64,000 bases of DNA. Source: Opisthorchis felineus (Eukaryota > Platyhelminthes > Trematoda > Opisthorchiida > Opisthorchiidae). The notes under the pieces were generated by a model that was not told the origin of the DNA, ran no database searches, and saw only the letters and a list, made by a program, of their open reading frames with translations. Positions 1 through 10,799 of this stretch are shown here, in pieces. Every line of letters begins with the position of its first letter. The stretch's first letter is position 1. A program made the translations under genes and the position numbers. The stretch lies in assembly GCA_004794785.1 (NCBI GenBank), contig SJOL01007286.1:369807-433806 (forward strand), given 5' to 3'.

Positions 1-1746
1 AGGATGGCTACTCCATTTTCCTGGCTGACTCAAAAAGCGGGAGTGCAAGTAAGGTTGCTGTATTCTCAAACGGGGACGAGATGGCTCAGTGGGTAGAACG
101 CAAATTTACTGACCGGAAGGTCCGTGGTTCGAACCTGACCTCCACCCCTCAATTTCCCCTGTCTAGGCTTGGGCAACCTGGCAGTATCCCAACCCTCGTG
201 CTTCCTTCTGGTGGCATGGCAGTCAGGCACCGGAAGGATGTTACAGTCGGCCGATAATCAAATGCTGTCCCGCCCACCCCGACTGTCCTCTCCAACACCA
301 CCTACGCACCTTTTGTAATGAACTGTGGATTCGAATTCCTCTGCGTGGGACCAATTTCATCCACCGCGTCGTCTACCGCTGCTGCTCAATTTCACTGGAA
401 GACATCATGTTTCCTATTCAAATACTTGCGCAACTCTCATCCAGCTACCGCCTCACATATCTTTCACTGGTAGGTGATTTTAATGCCCCAAATGTCTCTT
501 GGATGGAGTTCCAGCGCATCGAGTCGACTAAGGTCGTTCAACAGAGCGCTTGGTCTCAGCATGTCGTCGCACCCACCAGATACCGCGCAGACCAACTATT
601 ATCCCTGCTTGATATGGTTATCACCAGCGAAAGACATTTCGCTGATCAACTGATAATTAAGACCCCACAGGGACATAGTGACTGCCACGTGCTGGCTTTT
701 GATGTCATCTACTACTGGGCCAGGAACCCTGAACTTGAACGTAAGTTCAAAACTCTCGCTGTGCAGACTCCCCAGCAATGCGTATTTTCATTGACCGGCT
801 TGAGCGGACGCGGCATACAGGACGATCTTTCAGAAAATTCACGAATCTGGTGTGATGTTCGTCCCAAAGAAACCACCGCGCAGTCAAAAGGGATCAGACG
901 CTACCCGAAAGTATTGGATGTCTTCTGGAAGTGAGGTCTCAACTAGTATTCAGAAAGATATGTACAGAGGACTTGGAAGACGAGCCGTAATTTCACAAGA
1001 TGTACAACCGCTGTAATTCGAAAATCCGCAAATGTAACATACGAAAGCGGACAACGATTCTAGGCTTCACCTGGAAAACCAGAAATGGTGCGACGTTTAG
1101 GATATGTCCGAGAACGAGTTAGAATCGAGTCGGAGTTACCGAGGATAAAAAACTTACACGTCTAAGAACAAGCATGGATGAGCTGAAATGTTCATACAAA
1201 GATTCAATACGAGTAAAAGAGGTAATTACAATAATAAGCAGACAAAAAATCATGTCAAATGGATTATTCAGGTATATGAGACGTCACCGGAGAAACAATC
1301 GAACCGCCTTCTCCTTGAGGAACAGAAGCGGGGAGCCCACGAATGACATAGTAGTGGTATCTGAAGTCTACAGAGCGCACAAGGTTGGCCTGTATTCTTC
1401 CCCGGCGATCTCATCGCATCCAATCGCAGCGAGGCGGAACCAGGAACGGCCTATAACCATCTTGGTCTTCACCAAGGATGTTCATGGGGTTTTACGCAGG
1501 AAAAACCACTTCAGCGCTTTGGGGCCAAGTGAGGTCCAGTCACGGATACTGGAGGATGCATCACTCACATTGGTAAAGCACTTCTACGTGATGTTTCGTC
1601 AGTCGTTCGGCGAAGGCGGCCCTTCCTATTCTTCGAAGGATGCGGTCGCCACGTCCATCTACAAATCTGGTGACCACCTAATGCCCGGCACCTACGGGCC
1701 TGTTAACCTCACCAGCATACCGTGCAAGGTTATGGATGCATTCTGA
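1..1746 (+). mobile_element. CR1-like LINE fragment: endonuclease and start of reverse transcriptase (left copy, broken)
   Basis: Bases 1-70 encode the N-terminal part of an apurinic-type endonuclease (reading DGYSIFLADSKSG). A SINE at 73-262 interrupts it. The endonuclease resumes near 300, and the open frame 407-934 shows LVGDFNAPNVSW near its start, a SLLDMVIT motif about 65 residues in, and the C-terminal GHSD motif. After a degenerate stretch (935-1173), 1174-1746 encodes the linker and first fingers of the reverse transcriptase, ending in IYKSGDHLMPGTYGPVNLTS. The catalytic palm (FADD) is absent, so the element is truncated and cannot be autonomous. Family: non-LTR retrotransposon of CR1 type, by motif order. 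The mirror copy is on the minus strand at 5822-7567. Confidence 0.85.
73..262 (+). mobile_element. tRNA-derived SINE inside the LINE endonuclease (left copy)
   Basis: The 5' part carries an A box (TGGCTCAGTGG, 82-92) and a B box (GGTTCGAACCT, 126-136) of an internal RNA polymerase III promoter, about 44 bp apart as in tRNA genes. The tRNA-unrelated part runs on through TAGGCTTGGGCAACCTGGCA and a GGCACCGGAAGG block to about 262. Four other copies lie outside the inverted repeat (27165, 28061, 40293, 43690). It splits the endonuclease of the host LINE and is present identically in both arms, so it inserted before the arm duplication. The exact 3' end is uncertain; I could not identify a target-site duplication here. 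Confidence 0.9.
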
Positions 1747-2543
1747 AGTGCGGAATTTTAAATCAGGCCATTACCAAAAAAATTGTATCCACGTCACGAA
1801 TAGACTGGACCTTACCATGGTATGACGGTTTATGTGCCCCTGCGACCCACTGAGCTATACTGGGTGGTGTCCGTGTGACACTCACGGAATCTCTAATACC
1901 AGGTTGGGCAATTGTCTGGGGATTGACCAACACAGTGTTCTGGCCCTGCAGTTTGGGGGTTGGAAAATGTGTGGCGACTTGTTCTATGAAGATTGAAACA
2001 CACTTGCATCTCCAGCCACACACCGCTGCCTTGCGGTCAGGCTTTTGAGTCAAAGCCCTTAGTTGAGGACCCTAATCGTCCTCCTGTGTAGGCGTGGGCA
2101 CTCTGACAGTATCCCAGCCCTAGTACAACCAAGATACTTACAACTACCAGCAACCTCATGCTACGGCGGATGTCGCGCGGATCGCCGAGTCACCTTTTAC
2201 TTTTTGCAGACAGCAGGGCGGGTAAGTGAAAACATGATGCTGCTGACGCCTATATTCTTACACTCACGTTTTCCCTCGTCTGTCCTACCGCACCCAAATT
2301 TGAATACTGCTTCCACAGGTCCCAGCACCAGGAGTGACCGTCTTCCTCGCCGTGCATCACATTCAGATACAGCTACTGTACGTCCAAATTCAGTAACAAC
2401 CCTTAACTTTTGATTTGCTGAACGCCAGTGCAGCAGTGTCGGCCCTTGGCTTACTGCCCCGCCCACTATGCCGTATCAAAGGGCACGGGAGCTTCAGACA
2501 GCCCTCTAGGGAGACAAAGGAAGATTATTACAACCAAATTTTT
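1747..2543. repeat. Unidentified repeat segment between LINE and LTR (left copy)
   Basis: About 0.8 kb with no recognisable protein. On the minus strand near 1845-1860 there is a tRNA A-box-like sequence (TAGCTCAGTGGG). On the plus strand 2085-2130 resembles the 3' body of the SINE family in this window (GGCACTCTGACAGTATCCCA against GGCAACCTGGCAGTATCCCA). Open frames here (for example 2063-2413 plus and 2197-2466 minus) overlap on opposite strands and match nothing I know. It could be a diverged composite SINE or a piece of a non-coding DNA element. The mirror copy is 5025-5821. Confidence 0.5.
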
Positions 2544-2553
2544 AGGGTCACCA
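2544..2553 (-). other. Primer binding site, tRNA-Trp type (left copy)
   Basis: Reading on the minus strand, TGGTGACCCT follows directly after the inner LTR end. TGGTGACCC is the complement of the 3' end of eukaryotic tRNA-Trp and is the primer binding site reported for CsRn1-clade Gypsy elements. The mirror site is 5015-5024. Confidence 0.65.
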
Positions 2554-2966
2554 TGATATGTTTCACAAGGTCGCGCTAGAAACCCCGTGAGGGGACGAGA
2601 AGCGTCGATCTAAAGATACTCGAACCAGATTGGCGGATATTCTGATCAATCAGGACATGCCTTCAATGGATAGGTGGCCGGCACGTGACATCTCTCTGTC
2701 CAACCGTCCAGAGCGAAGCACAAGAACAGAGGTTCATTAGTTTATTCTCCGAGCACAAGAACGCGTGTTGTCAAGAGGTGACAACGGCAGAATGCGGGGG
2801 TACGAACGTATAAACATGCAAAGGGTGTTGGTCACTGAGAGGGACAAATGATCTCCTCTGGATGGTATTCAAGGATGTCTTCATGTTCTAATTTCATTTC
2901 TGAAAGTAGACAAAAGAGATTGTAATTAACGACGGCGCGCACTTTGACATCTGTCGGCACATTACA
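2554..2966 (-). mobile_element. Gypsy LTR, 413 bp (left copy)
   Basis: On the minus strand it starts TGTAATGTGCC, straight after the end of pol, and ends ATCA before the primer binding site, giving canonical TG...CA ends. The pol stop codon (TAA) lies in the first bases of the LTR. A polyadenylation signal (AATAAA) lies in its middle part. The same 413-bp sequence is at 4602-5014 on the plus strand, with a few mismatches concentrated near its start (for example GACGGCGCGC against GATGGCGCGC). Confidence 0.75.
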
Positions 2967-3763
2967 CAGGCCCCCCTTTCAGCAAGGCGCTGTCCACAGC
3001 GCTGTCGGATATCATGTTTGCCCACTTGGGACGATTGACATGCACTACGGTTGACCACTTGGGCTTCCCAGGGTGAACAAGGCGATGGGTTGCGTTGGTG
3101 AGGGCTTGCTCTATCGTATACGGTCTTTTCCATGCCCTATGGAACTTAGCCGGCATACCACCGGGTGGAGCAGGTTCATACAACCAAACCCTGTCGCCAG
3201 GGTTGAACAACCTATCCTTGCAGTTCTGTCGTAGTACTCTTTTTGGTATCTCTGGGTGGCCCGCAAGTGTTGTCGAGCTAGTTCATGACCGCGAACGAGA
3301 CCGGGCTGCATGCGCCGCACGAACACCGAAGAATATAATGCTTCCGGGGCCGGGGTAGGTAAAAGTGTATCGAAAGGTATTCGCAACTCCCGATGTCAAC
3401 TCCTGTTGTCATAAAGGATGGGGTTTGTCCGATAGACGTCTGGATAGTAGCACGGTAAGCCAGCAGACAGCGCGGTAGTGTAACGTTCCACTGCTCAAAT
3501 GTTTCGTGGTTGATAGAGGCTTTCAGCAGACCTTTCAGCGTTCGATTTGTGCGTTCCACCATGTCATTGCCCTCAGGGTGATACGCTGTAGTGCGAGTCT
3601 TCTTAATATTCAATAGGTGACACAGTTCTTTGAACAAAATGCTTTCGAAGTTGGAACCTTGGTCAGCGTGTAGTTGGTAGGGTATGCCCCAACGCGTGAT
3701 CCCGCCGACCAATCTGCGATCATGGCGATCGTCCGTCGTGCTCGGTTTCTTACGTCCTATCGA
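2967..3763 (-). pseudogene. Ty3/Gypsy pol fragment: integrase core and C-terminal domain (left copy)
   Basis: Minus-strand frames give the end of an integrase. The core shows HADQGSNFES (second catalytic Asp present) and YHPEGNDMVERTN (catalytic Glu present). The C-terminal part follows in a second frame, with LARQHLRATQRYQ and then FNPGDRVWLYEP, the GPY/F-type region, ending GGPV and a stop at the LTR border. At least two frame changes are needed (around 3390 and 3200), so it is dead. The fragment is cut off at about 3763, where a pol fragment of opposite orientation begins, so the protease, reverse transcriptase and RNase H are missing. Upstream of about 3692 it is clearly diverged from the right-hand copy. 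Confidence 0.85.
3463..3690. repeat. Inner inverted repeat, left half (integrase core)
   Basis: Reverse complement of about 4374-4601, paired by a different rule (coordinates sum to 8064) because the right side has lost 496 bp. From 3463 to about 3655 I saw no mismatch; mismatches then cluster around 3660-3690, and homology becomes poor beyond about 3695. Confidence 0.85.
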
Positions 3764-4601
3764 TGGCTTTACACGCACCAGAGTGGGTCACGGTTCAATC
3801 TTCGGATCCCGAGTCAGAACTCATCTATGGGCGGCTGTTCCACGACCAATACCGGCCATCCAGTGACGAAGTCGCGGGTTCGAGCTATCCGACGCGCTGT
3901 CTTTGGGCTCTGGTCTCAGCTGCGTGTACTGATGGTGTCCTCTACTACCAAAAAGGCCCCACTTACTTGCGTAGTATTGTGGTAGCAACCAGTGCAGTTG
4001 AAACAGTTTTGAAGCGCCTTCATGAAGAATTAGGTCATGCAGGACAGAACAAATTGGAAGTCAGCACGTCGCCGGTTTTGGTGGACACACATGCGGCGTG
4101 AAATTGCACTGTTCTGTCAATCGTGAACAAAGTGTGGTCAAGTAAAGGATCGCAGACCAAGTGCCCCGACACCATTGCAAACGATAAAAGCCGGGTTTCC
4201 AAACGAAATGATCGGTGTAGATATTATCGGGCTGTTGCCTAGAACGGATTGAGGTAACTTATATACCTTGGTGATGGTTGGTCCTTTCACAAAGTGGTGC
4301 GAGGCCATTCCAATTCCAAAACTGGATTCCTGGACAGTGGCCAAAACGCTGTTCACCGAATGGACCGCGCGCTGGGGCATACCCTACCAACTACACACTG
4401 GCCAAGGATCCAACTTCGAAAGCATTTTGTTCAAAGAACTGTGTCACCTATTGAATATTAAGAAGACTCGCACTACAGCGTATCACCCTGAGGGCAATGA
4501 CATGGTGGAACGCACAAATCGAACGCTGAAAGGTCTGCTGAAAGCCTCTATCAACCACGAAACATTTGAGCAGTGGAACGTTACACTACCGCGCTGTCTG
4601 C
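3763..4601 (+). pseudogene. Ty3/Gypsy pol fragment: RNase H-integrase linker, integrase zinc-binding region and core (right copy)
   Basis: The frame 3763-4101 (GVLYYQKGPTYLRS, then LKRLHEELGHAGQNKLE) is the linker and the start of the integrase HHCC zinc-binding region. A frameshift near 4060 follows. Frame 4268-4606 carries the core: FTKWCEAIPIPKLDS, then RWGIPYQLHTGQGSNFES. The second catalytic Asp of the DDE triad is changed to Gly here (HTGQG, against HADQG in the left copy), which alone would inactivate it. The Glu in YHPEGNDMVERTN is kept. The fragment stops at RCLL and passes straight into the LTR; 496 bp of the integrase C-terminal region present in the left copy are deleted. Confidence 0.85.
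4374..4601. repeat. Inner inverted repeat, right half (integrase core)
   Basis: Partner of 3463-3690. It ends exactly at the LTR. The junction CTGCTG/TAATG shares two bases (TG) with both parental sequences seen in the left copy, consistent with a microhomology-type deletion. Confidence 0.85.
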
Positions 4602-5014
4602 TGTAATGTGCCGACAGATGTCAAAGTGCGCGCCATCGTTAATTACGATCCCTTTTGTCTACTTTCAGAAATGAAATTAGAACATGAAGACATCCTTGAA
4701 TACCATCCAGAGGAGATCATTTGTCCCTCTCAGTGACCAACACCCTTTGCATGTTTATACGTTCGTACCCCCGCATTCTGCCGTTGTCACCTCTTGACAA
4801 CACGCGTTCTTGTGCTCGGAGAATAAACTAATGAACCTCTGTTCTTGTGCTTCGCTCTGGACGGTTGGACAGAGAGATGTCACGTGCCGGCCACCTATCC
4901 ATTGAAGGCATGTCCTGATTGATCAGAATATCCGCCAATCTGGTTCGAGTATCTTTAGATCGACGCTTCTCGTCCCCTCACGGGGTTTCTAGCGCGACCT
5001 TGTGAAACATATCA
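4602..5014 (+). mobile_element. Gypsy LTR, 413 bp (right copy)
   Basis: Starts TGTAATGTGCC and ends ATCA, with AATAAA at 4822-4827. It is the mirror of 2554-2966. It follows a truncated pol, so in orientation it is a 3' LTR, yet it is followed directly by a primer binding site, as only a 5' LTR should be. Confidence 0.75.
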
Positions 5015-5024
5015 TGGTGACCCT
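5015..5024 (+). other. Primer binding site, tRNA-Trp type (right copy)
   Basis: TGGTGACCCT lies immediately after the LTR. The first nine bases match the complement of the tRNA-Trp 3' end. No gag gene follows; the sequence passes within some tens of bases into an unrelated repeat. Confidence 0.65.
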
Positions 5025-5821
5025 AAAAATTTGGTTGTAATAATCTTCCTTTGTCTCCCTAGAGGGCTGTCTGAAGCTCCCGTGCCCTTTGATACGGCAT
5101 AGTGGGCGGGGCAGTAAGCCAAGGGCCGACACTGCTGCACTGGCGTTCAGCAAATCAAAAGTTAAGGGTTGTTACTGAATTTGGACGTACAGTAGCTGTA
5201 TCTGAATGTGATGCACGGCGAGGAAGACGGTCACTCCTGGTGCTGGGACCTGTGGAAGCAGTATTCAAATTTGGGTGCGGTAGGACAGACGAGGGAAAAC
5301 GTGAGTGTAAGAATATAGGCGTCAGCAGCATCATGTTTTCACTTACCCGCCCTGCTGTCTGCAAAAAGTAAAAGGTGACTCGGCGATCCGCGCGACATCC
5401 GCCGTAGCATGAGGTTGCTGGTAGTTGTAAGTATCTTGGTTGTACTAGGGCTGGGATACTGTCAGAGTGCCCACGCCTACACAGGAGGACGATTAGGGTC
5501 CTCAACTAAGGGCTTTGACTCGAAAGCCTGACCGCAAGGCAGCGGTGTGTGGCTGGAGATGCAAGTGTGTTTCAATCTTCATAGAACAAGTCGCCACACA
5601 TTTTCCAACCCCCAAACTGCAGGGCCAGAACACTGTGTTGGTCAATCCCCAGACAATTGCCCAACCTGGTATTAGAGATTCCGTGAGTGTCACACGGACA
5701 CCACCCAGTATAGCTCAGTGGGTCGCAGGGGCACATAAACCGTCATACCATGGTAAGGTCCAGTCTATTCGTGACGTGGATACAATTTTTTTGGTAATGG
5801 CCTGATTTAAAATTCCGCACT
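5025..5821. repeat. Unidentified repeat segment between LTR and LINE (right copy)
   Basis: Mirror of 1747-2543. It contains on the plus strand the A-box-like TAGCTCAGTGGG (near 5711-5722) without a clear B box, and on the minus strand near 5440-5485 a stretch like the SINE 3' body. Frames such as 5102-5371 and 5515-5805 have no recognisable family and overlap frames on the other strand. Confidence 0.5.
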
Positions 5822-8365
5822 TCAGAATGCATCCATAACCTTGCACGGTATGCTGGTGAGGTTAACAGGCCCGTAGGTGCCGGGCATTAGGTGGTCACCA
5901 GATTTGTAGATGGACGTGGCGACCGCATCCTTCGAAGAATAGGAAGGGCCGCCTTCGCCGAACGACTGACGAAACATCACGTAGAAGTGCTTTACCAATG
6001 TGAGTGATGCATCCTCCAGTATCCGTGACTGGACCTCACTTGGCCCCAAAGCGCTGAAGTGGTTTTTCCTGCGTAAAACCTCATGAACATCCTTGGTGAA
6101 GACCAAGATGGTTATAGGCCGTTCCTGGTTCCGCCTCGCTGCGATTGGATGCGATGAGATCGCCGGGGAAGAATACAGGCCAACCTTGTGCTCTCTGTAG
6201 ACTTCAGATACCACTACTATGTCATTCGTGGGCTCCCCGCTTCTGTTCCTCAAGGAGAAGGCGGTTCGATTGTTTCTCCGGTGACGTCTCATATACCTGA
6301 ATAATCCATTTGACATGATTTTTTGTCTGCTTATTATTGTAATTACCTCTTTTACTCGTATTGAATCTTTGTATGAACATTTCAGCTCATCCATGCTTGT
6401 TCTTAGACGTGTAAGTTTTTTATCCTCGGTAACTCCGACTCGATTCTAACTCGTTCTCGGACATATCCTAAACGTCGCACCATTTCTGGTTTTCCAGGTG
6501 AAGCCTAGAATCGTTGTCCGCTTTCGTATGTTACATTTGCGGATTTTCGAATTACAGCGGTTGTACATCTTGTGAAATTACGGCTCGTCTTCCAAGTCCT
6601 CTGTACATATCTTTCTGAATACTAGTTGAGACCTCACTTCCAGAAGACATCCAATACTTTCGGGTAGCGTCTGATTCCTTTTGACTGCGCGGTGGTTTCT
6701 TTGGGACGAACATCACACCAGATTCGTGAATTTTCTGAAAGATCGTCCTGTATGCCGCGTCCGCTCAAGCCGGTCAATGAAAATACGCATTGCTGGGGAG
6801 TCTGCACAGCGAGAGTTTTGAACTTACGTTCAAGTTCAGGGTTCCTGGCCCAGTAGTAGATGACATCAAAAGCCAGCACGTGGCAGTCACTATGTCCCTG
6901 TGGGGTCTTAATTATCAGTTGATCAACGAAATGTCTTTCGCTGGTGATAACCATATCAAGCAGGGATAATAGTTGGTCTGCGCGGTATCTGGTGGGTGCG
7001 ACGACATGCTGAGACCAAGCGCTCTGTTGAACGACCTTAGTCGACTCGATGCGCTGGAACTCCATCCAAGAGACATTTGGGGCATTAAAATCACCTACCA
7101 GTGAAAGATATGTGAGGCGGTAGCTGGATGAGAGTTGCGCAAGTATTTGAATAGGAAACATGATGTCTTCCAGTGAAATTGAGCAGCAGCGGTAGACGAC
7201 GCCGTGGATGAAATTGGTCCCACGCAGAGGAATTCGAATCCACAGTTCATTACAAAAGGTGCGTAGGTGGTGTTGGAGAGGACAGTCGGGGTGGGCGGGA
7301 CAGCATTTGATTATCGGCCGACTGTAACATCCTTCCGGTGCCTGACTGCCATGCCACCAGAAGGAAGCACGAGGGTTGGGATACTGCCAGGTTGCCCAAG
7401 CCTAGACAGGGGAAATTGAGGGGTGGAGGTCAGGTTCGAACCACGGACCTTCCGGTCAGTAAATTTGCGTTCTACCCACTGAGCCATCTCGTCCCCGTTT
7501 GAGAATACAGCAACCTTACTTGCACTCCCGCTTTTTGAGTCAGCCAGGAAAATGGAGTAGCCATCCTTTGATATTTCGGTACCTGGCACCTGGTGTTGGC
7601 CAGGCTTTCGTAAGTGCGACTATGGGCAGTTCGCAAAGACTAGCCGCCTTGAATACTTAGAAGTTTGTTGAAAAGACTGAGGCAGATTGTGGACTAGCAC
7701 TTCAACGCCATTTCTGCTGCGTCCGAAGGTGGTGGGCAGAGGGGTGCCATGCCAACAGAGAAGTTACCAGATTTAATAGTTCTACGCCGGTTTTGATTCC
7801 TAGGCTTCGAGGGGGCCTTTGCGGCATAATTGTCTGCTTCCCGCCTTGGTGCTTCCATTGCGTACCGTTCGCATTTGGAGGATTTCACCCTCGCCGTCCG
7901 GTTTCCACGGAAGCTTCGTTTCCGGGGGACGCCGTTTCTCGCCGTGGTCAAAAATTTCAACGGTTGCTGCTCATCTCTCGTGCAGTGTTACACACTGGAC
8001 GCCTGGATTCGTTGTTGTTCAAAGAGGTTCCGTGAACATGCTTTTTTGGGCTTCCTGGCGCGGTTTAGCCATCTAGGTGTCCTTTGAGACCGTCGGGTCG
8101 CTTGTGCGCGGGATGGGACCACTAGGGGGCACTCCATTTCGCTCCATTTTGGAGAAGACTGCACCTTGAATTCAGCCAGTGTCCTGCCGAATGTGCGAGG
8201 TTTATGTGGCTTACTCGACTGCGGTCGCTCTCCTTTTGTGCTTTTGCGGACTCCCAGCTGGCACGTGATTAGCGTAGCCAGCTCGGTGTGTGTAGAATTT
8301 TCAGGTGGAGCATCGTTGGAGTTGCGGCTTTGGCCCTCAGGATCTCGAGTGGTGGCCACAAGCAT
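5822..8365 (-). mobile_element. CR1-like LINE, 5' coding part through start of reverse transcriptase (right copy, broken)
   Basis: Read on the minus strand: 8365-7694 is one frame of about 224 codons with a single stop at about 7988, rich in Arg, Lys, Ser and Pro, probably an ORF1-like or linker protein. Then comes the endonuclease N-terminus (VALTKAW near 7620, EISKDGYSIFLADSKSG at about 7580-7530), the SINE at 7306-7495, the endonuclease rest (LVGDFNAPNVSW, GHSD motif; 7260-6634) and the RT linker/fingers (6394-5822) ending in NLTSIPCKVMDAF and a stop. The palm domain is missing. The basic upstream ORF is assigned to the LINE only because it lies directly upstream of the endonuclease on the same strand; that part is inference. 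Confidence 0.8.
7306..7495 (-). mobile_element. tRNA-derived SINE inside the LINE endonuclease (right copy)
   Basis: Mirror of the copy at 73-262: B box (as GGTTCGAACC on the minus strand) near 7432-7442 and A box near 7476-7486. It interrupts the endonuclease frame at the same residue as in the left arm. Confidence 0.9.
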
Positions 8366-8570
8366 GAGCCTTGTGCTAACTGAACGCTATTCGAATGGCT
8401 CCTTTTGGGCCCGGTAAATGACGCCGGTGACAAGTTAGCCTAAATCGACCATCTCAGAAGCCGAGTGGGGAACAATACAAAGTCGAAGTTGGAGACCATG
8501 CTGAACGTGGGGTTCAGCGACCCGCCATCCCACAAGCGCTTCGCGTCGCAGGCTGAAGAAGAGACGCCAT

Positions 8571-8966
8571 GTGTGTGCTGTGCGTTGTGAAGTAGATCTG
8601 CCCTGGACGACGCATTTTCCGAGCTTGACGTCAAAGTACCTCGTTTCACATAGAAGACTCAACCCTCTTGGTGAAAGATTTATCAAGAACAGTCATCTCC
8701 ACGACCCCTTCTTAAGGGCCATCAACAAACATACGGTTATAGGATATGCCCAGCCTGTCAATCACGACTCCGGGACTGAACCCACACGAAGAGTTTGGCA
8801 CTTGCCATATCACCAGGTGATCAACTTTCACAAGTCTAATGAGGCTGATATCCGCAAAGTACTTATCCGCAAAGAAGTGAAGAGTGCGCTCGAAGCCACT
8901 GGCTCCTGTGGAATATGGTCAGGTATGCAGTTATGTTCAAAACATGGGATATGGGCCGTCGGGTGA
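8571..8966 (+). pseudogene. BEL/Pao pol relic, N-terminal side of the reverse transcriptase
   Basis: A 131-codon frame reads LPWTTHFPSLTSKYLVSHRR at residues 10-29, then IGYAQPVNHD and VWHLPYHQVINFHK near residues 60-95. This order (LPW block, a spacer with a tract of charged residues, YxxPV, WYLPHH-like block) is the start of the reverse transcriptase domain in BEL/Pao LTR retrotransposons, where the region normally continues into a LRVVFD motif. Here it breaks down after about residue 95 and no RT catalytic motif follows. No LTRs were found. It lies next to the LINE at 5822-8365 but in the opposite orientation. Confidence 0.6.
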
Positions 8967-10799
8967 TATGCCGTAGAAACGCACGTCAACTGTACTTACC
9001 GGAGGCTTCCAGCCAAGATTGTACGAACTCCTAGAAGCTCAGGTACCGAGTAGCTGATCAGTCTGCGGAATTCCGTACTGACAACGCTTTACCGCTCACA
9101 ATTAGGCACTGCTACGTTCAATAAGGCCGCACCTTGGATGCACACCCCAAATTCCTCTGAAACTGTGGTTGGAACGAGAGAATCTTTGATATGAAGGTGT
9201 GGCATTTGATGGTATTTATTCGGGCCTTTAAAATCTCCACATCCGGCCGCAGTTTCTTTGAAAGTTGTTTAAAAGTACTAGAGTTCCACTATGAGCACCC
9301 GATTTGCATTTTAATGGCCGCAAATGGCTTAGTATAATCCCGTGAAGAAGGTGGGAAATTTTGTGGTGAAGTTGGTTTTTTATGTGTTTCTCCTGTAGTG
9401 GATTCGAGAATAATCTCAAGACTACTTGCATAATAATTGCGCCCAATTTGTCAGCGCAAACTCAAAATCGAGCAGCCATTCGTAACCTGTATGGGAAAAA
9501 GTTTTCTATGGTTACCGCAGGCATTCTGCCAAACACAACAAAGGAATTCAGCACAGCAAGTAAGTTTTTTGTTTTTTTATGATGGTCAGCACACGCTATA
9601 TCTGGTGCGTGGCAAGGTTTTTCCTTCACCTTCATACCGACCCCCTGATGGTGCTGTTGGGTGAGTCAGTGGGCTTATGGGCAGAACATGAAGATAGCAC
9701 AAAATAGGGTGGTCAGCGTTTTTTAATTCTGGCTCAACTTCAACGGATTAGGATGGTCTTGTGGGCGCATGTAACACGCTTGTCCGGGAAATATCAGGGA
9801 TATGGTGAACTACGAGCAAGCAATCAGACTAGGCGTGGCAGTCGTGGTTCCATCATCGCGACGTCGTACTTGGGTTCGTCGACAGCCCCGTACATGACCA
9901 TCTTGGGTGGGTCATTTTGGGTTTTCATCGTGGATATTATTTGCTAAGGAATCGTGACAAATTAAGTCCAGCATGGACCAAGGATGTTCCTGGGCCCATC
10001 GAGGGCGCACGGTGGTTCATTGCTGTCATTCAAACGGAACACTAAGACAGCCGTGTCGAAACCTGGGATGCAAAATAGGAAAGAGTGTCCAAAAGTTCTG
10101 TCAGAAAGTGAAGGGATATGAATTATACTGCGGCCTGAAATAGCAGTCGGTCAAAAGTAGTCACAGTTCTTAACTGCTGCAGTGAGGCGACGTACCCGAT
10201 TTCAAAACGGTAATCGATATTCAGGTGGATATATGGGTATGCGGTCTATGCGAACGAGTTTGAGGATATGCGACTATGATGATGTGCACTGGCTAACTTG
10301 TGCTCAACTAAGGTAGCTCGGAGCATGCAGGGACGTGAGATCAGAGAAAAACGTTAAATGTCTGGTGGTGTTGCGTGCTTGCACAATGAGGCGGCCCCAG
10401 AGTGGCGCAGTTACAGCCTAAACAAAAGATTGAGGGCTTTTCAAAACGAGTTGCCACTGAGGAGTTTTACCGCGTGTATTTGGTGAGTCTGTTAGCATTT
10501 TCTGTTCTGGTATCAATGAAGTTTTGGATTCACCGAAAGATTGCCCGGGATATATGCTACAACAAGGGCAACCTCAGGTTAGCGGTACAAGCGTCAGACA
10601 AGTGTTGCCTTTATTTTAGTTTTCTCTTTCCTCCATTGCAGGGGGCGGAGTATGGGGTTCAGCATACAGTAGGAATGTCTTTCGGGAGAGGGCATGCGGT
10701 TGAAATGAGAGTTGTTAGCCTTGCAGTCTTTCGCATCGTTGGGGACGGGAGGTGTGGAAGAAACAGACGTGGTAAGGAAAGATGCGAGAGCTCTCCAAA
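8967..10799. other. No gene recognised
   Basis: About 1.8 kb. The longest frame (10402-10866 plus, 154 codons) has no resemblance to a family I know, and its end overlaps the start of the RTE-like LINE in another frame. No RNA gene or clear repeat seen. Confidence 0.5.

Larger units (their letters stand above)
1..2966. repeat. Left arm of a large inverted repeat
   Basis: This segment is the reverse complement of 4602-7567. Every landmark compared obeys one rule (left plus right coordinate = 7568): the open-frame starts at 407/7161, 1174/6394 and 2063/5505, and the LTR edge at 2966/4602. So the arms match without indels over nearly 3 kb. I noticed about ten mismatches, for example C at 642 against T (complement of A at 6926), giving well over 99 percent identity. 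The arm reaches the first base of the window, so its true outer end is not visible. It contains a LINE fragment, a SINE, an unidentified repeat and a Gypsy LTR. Confidence 0.95.
4602..7567. repeat. Right arm of the large inverted repeat
   Basis: Reverse complement of 1-2966 (LTR, unidentified repeat, LINE fragment, SINE). The right boundary given is only where the window edge cuts the left arm; the LINE itself continues to about 8365, so the true arm may be longer. Confidence 0.95.
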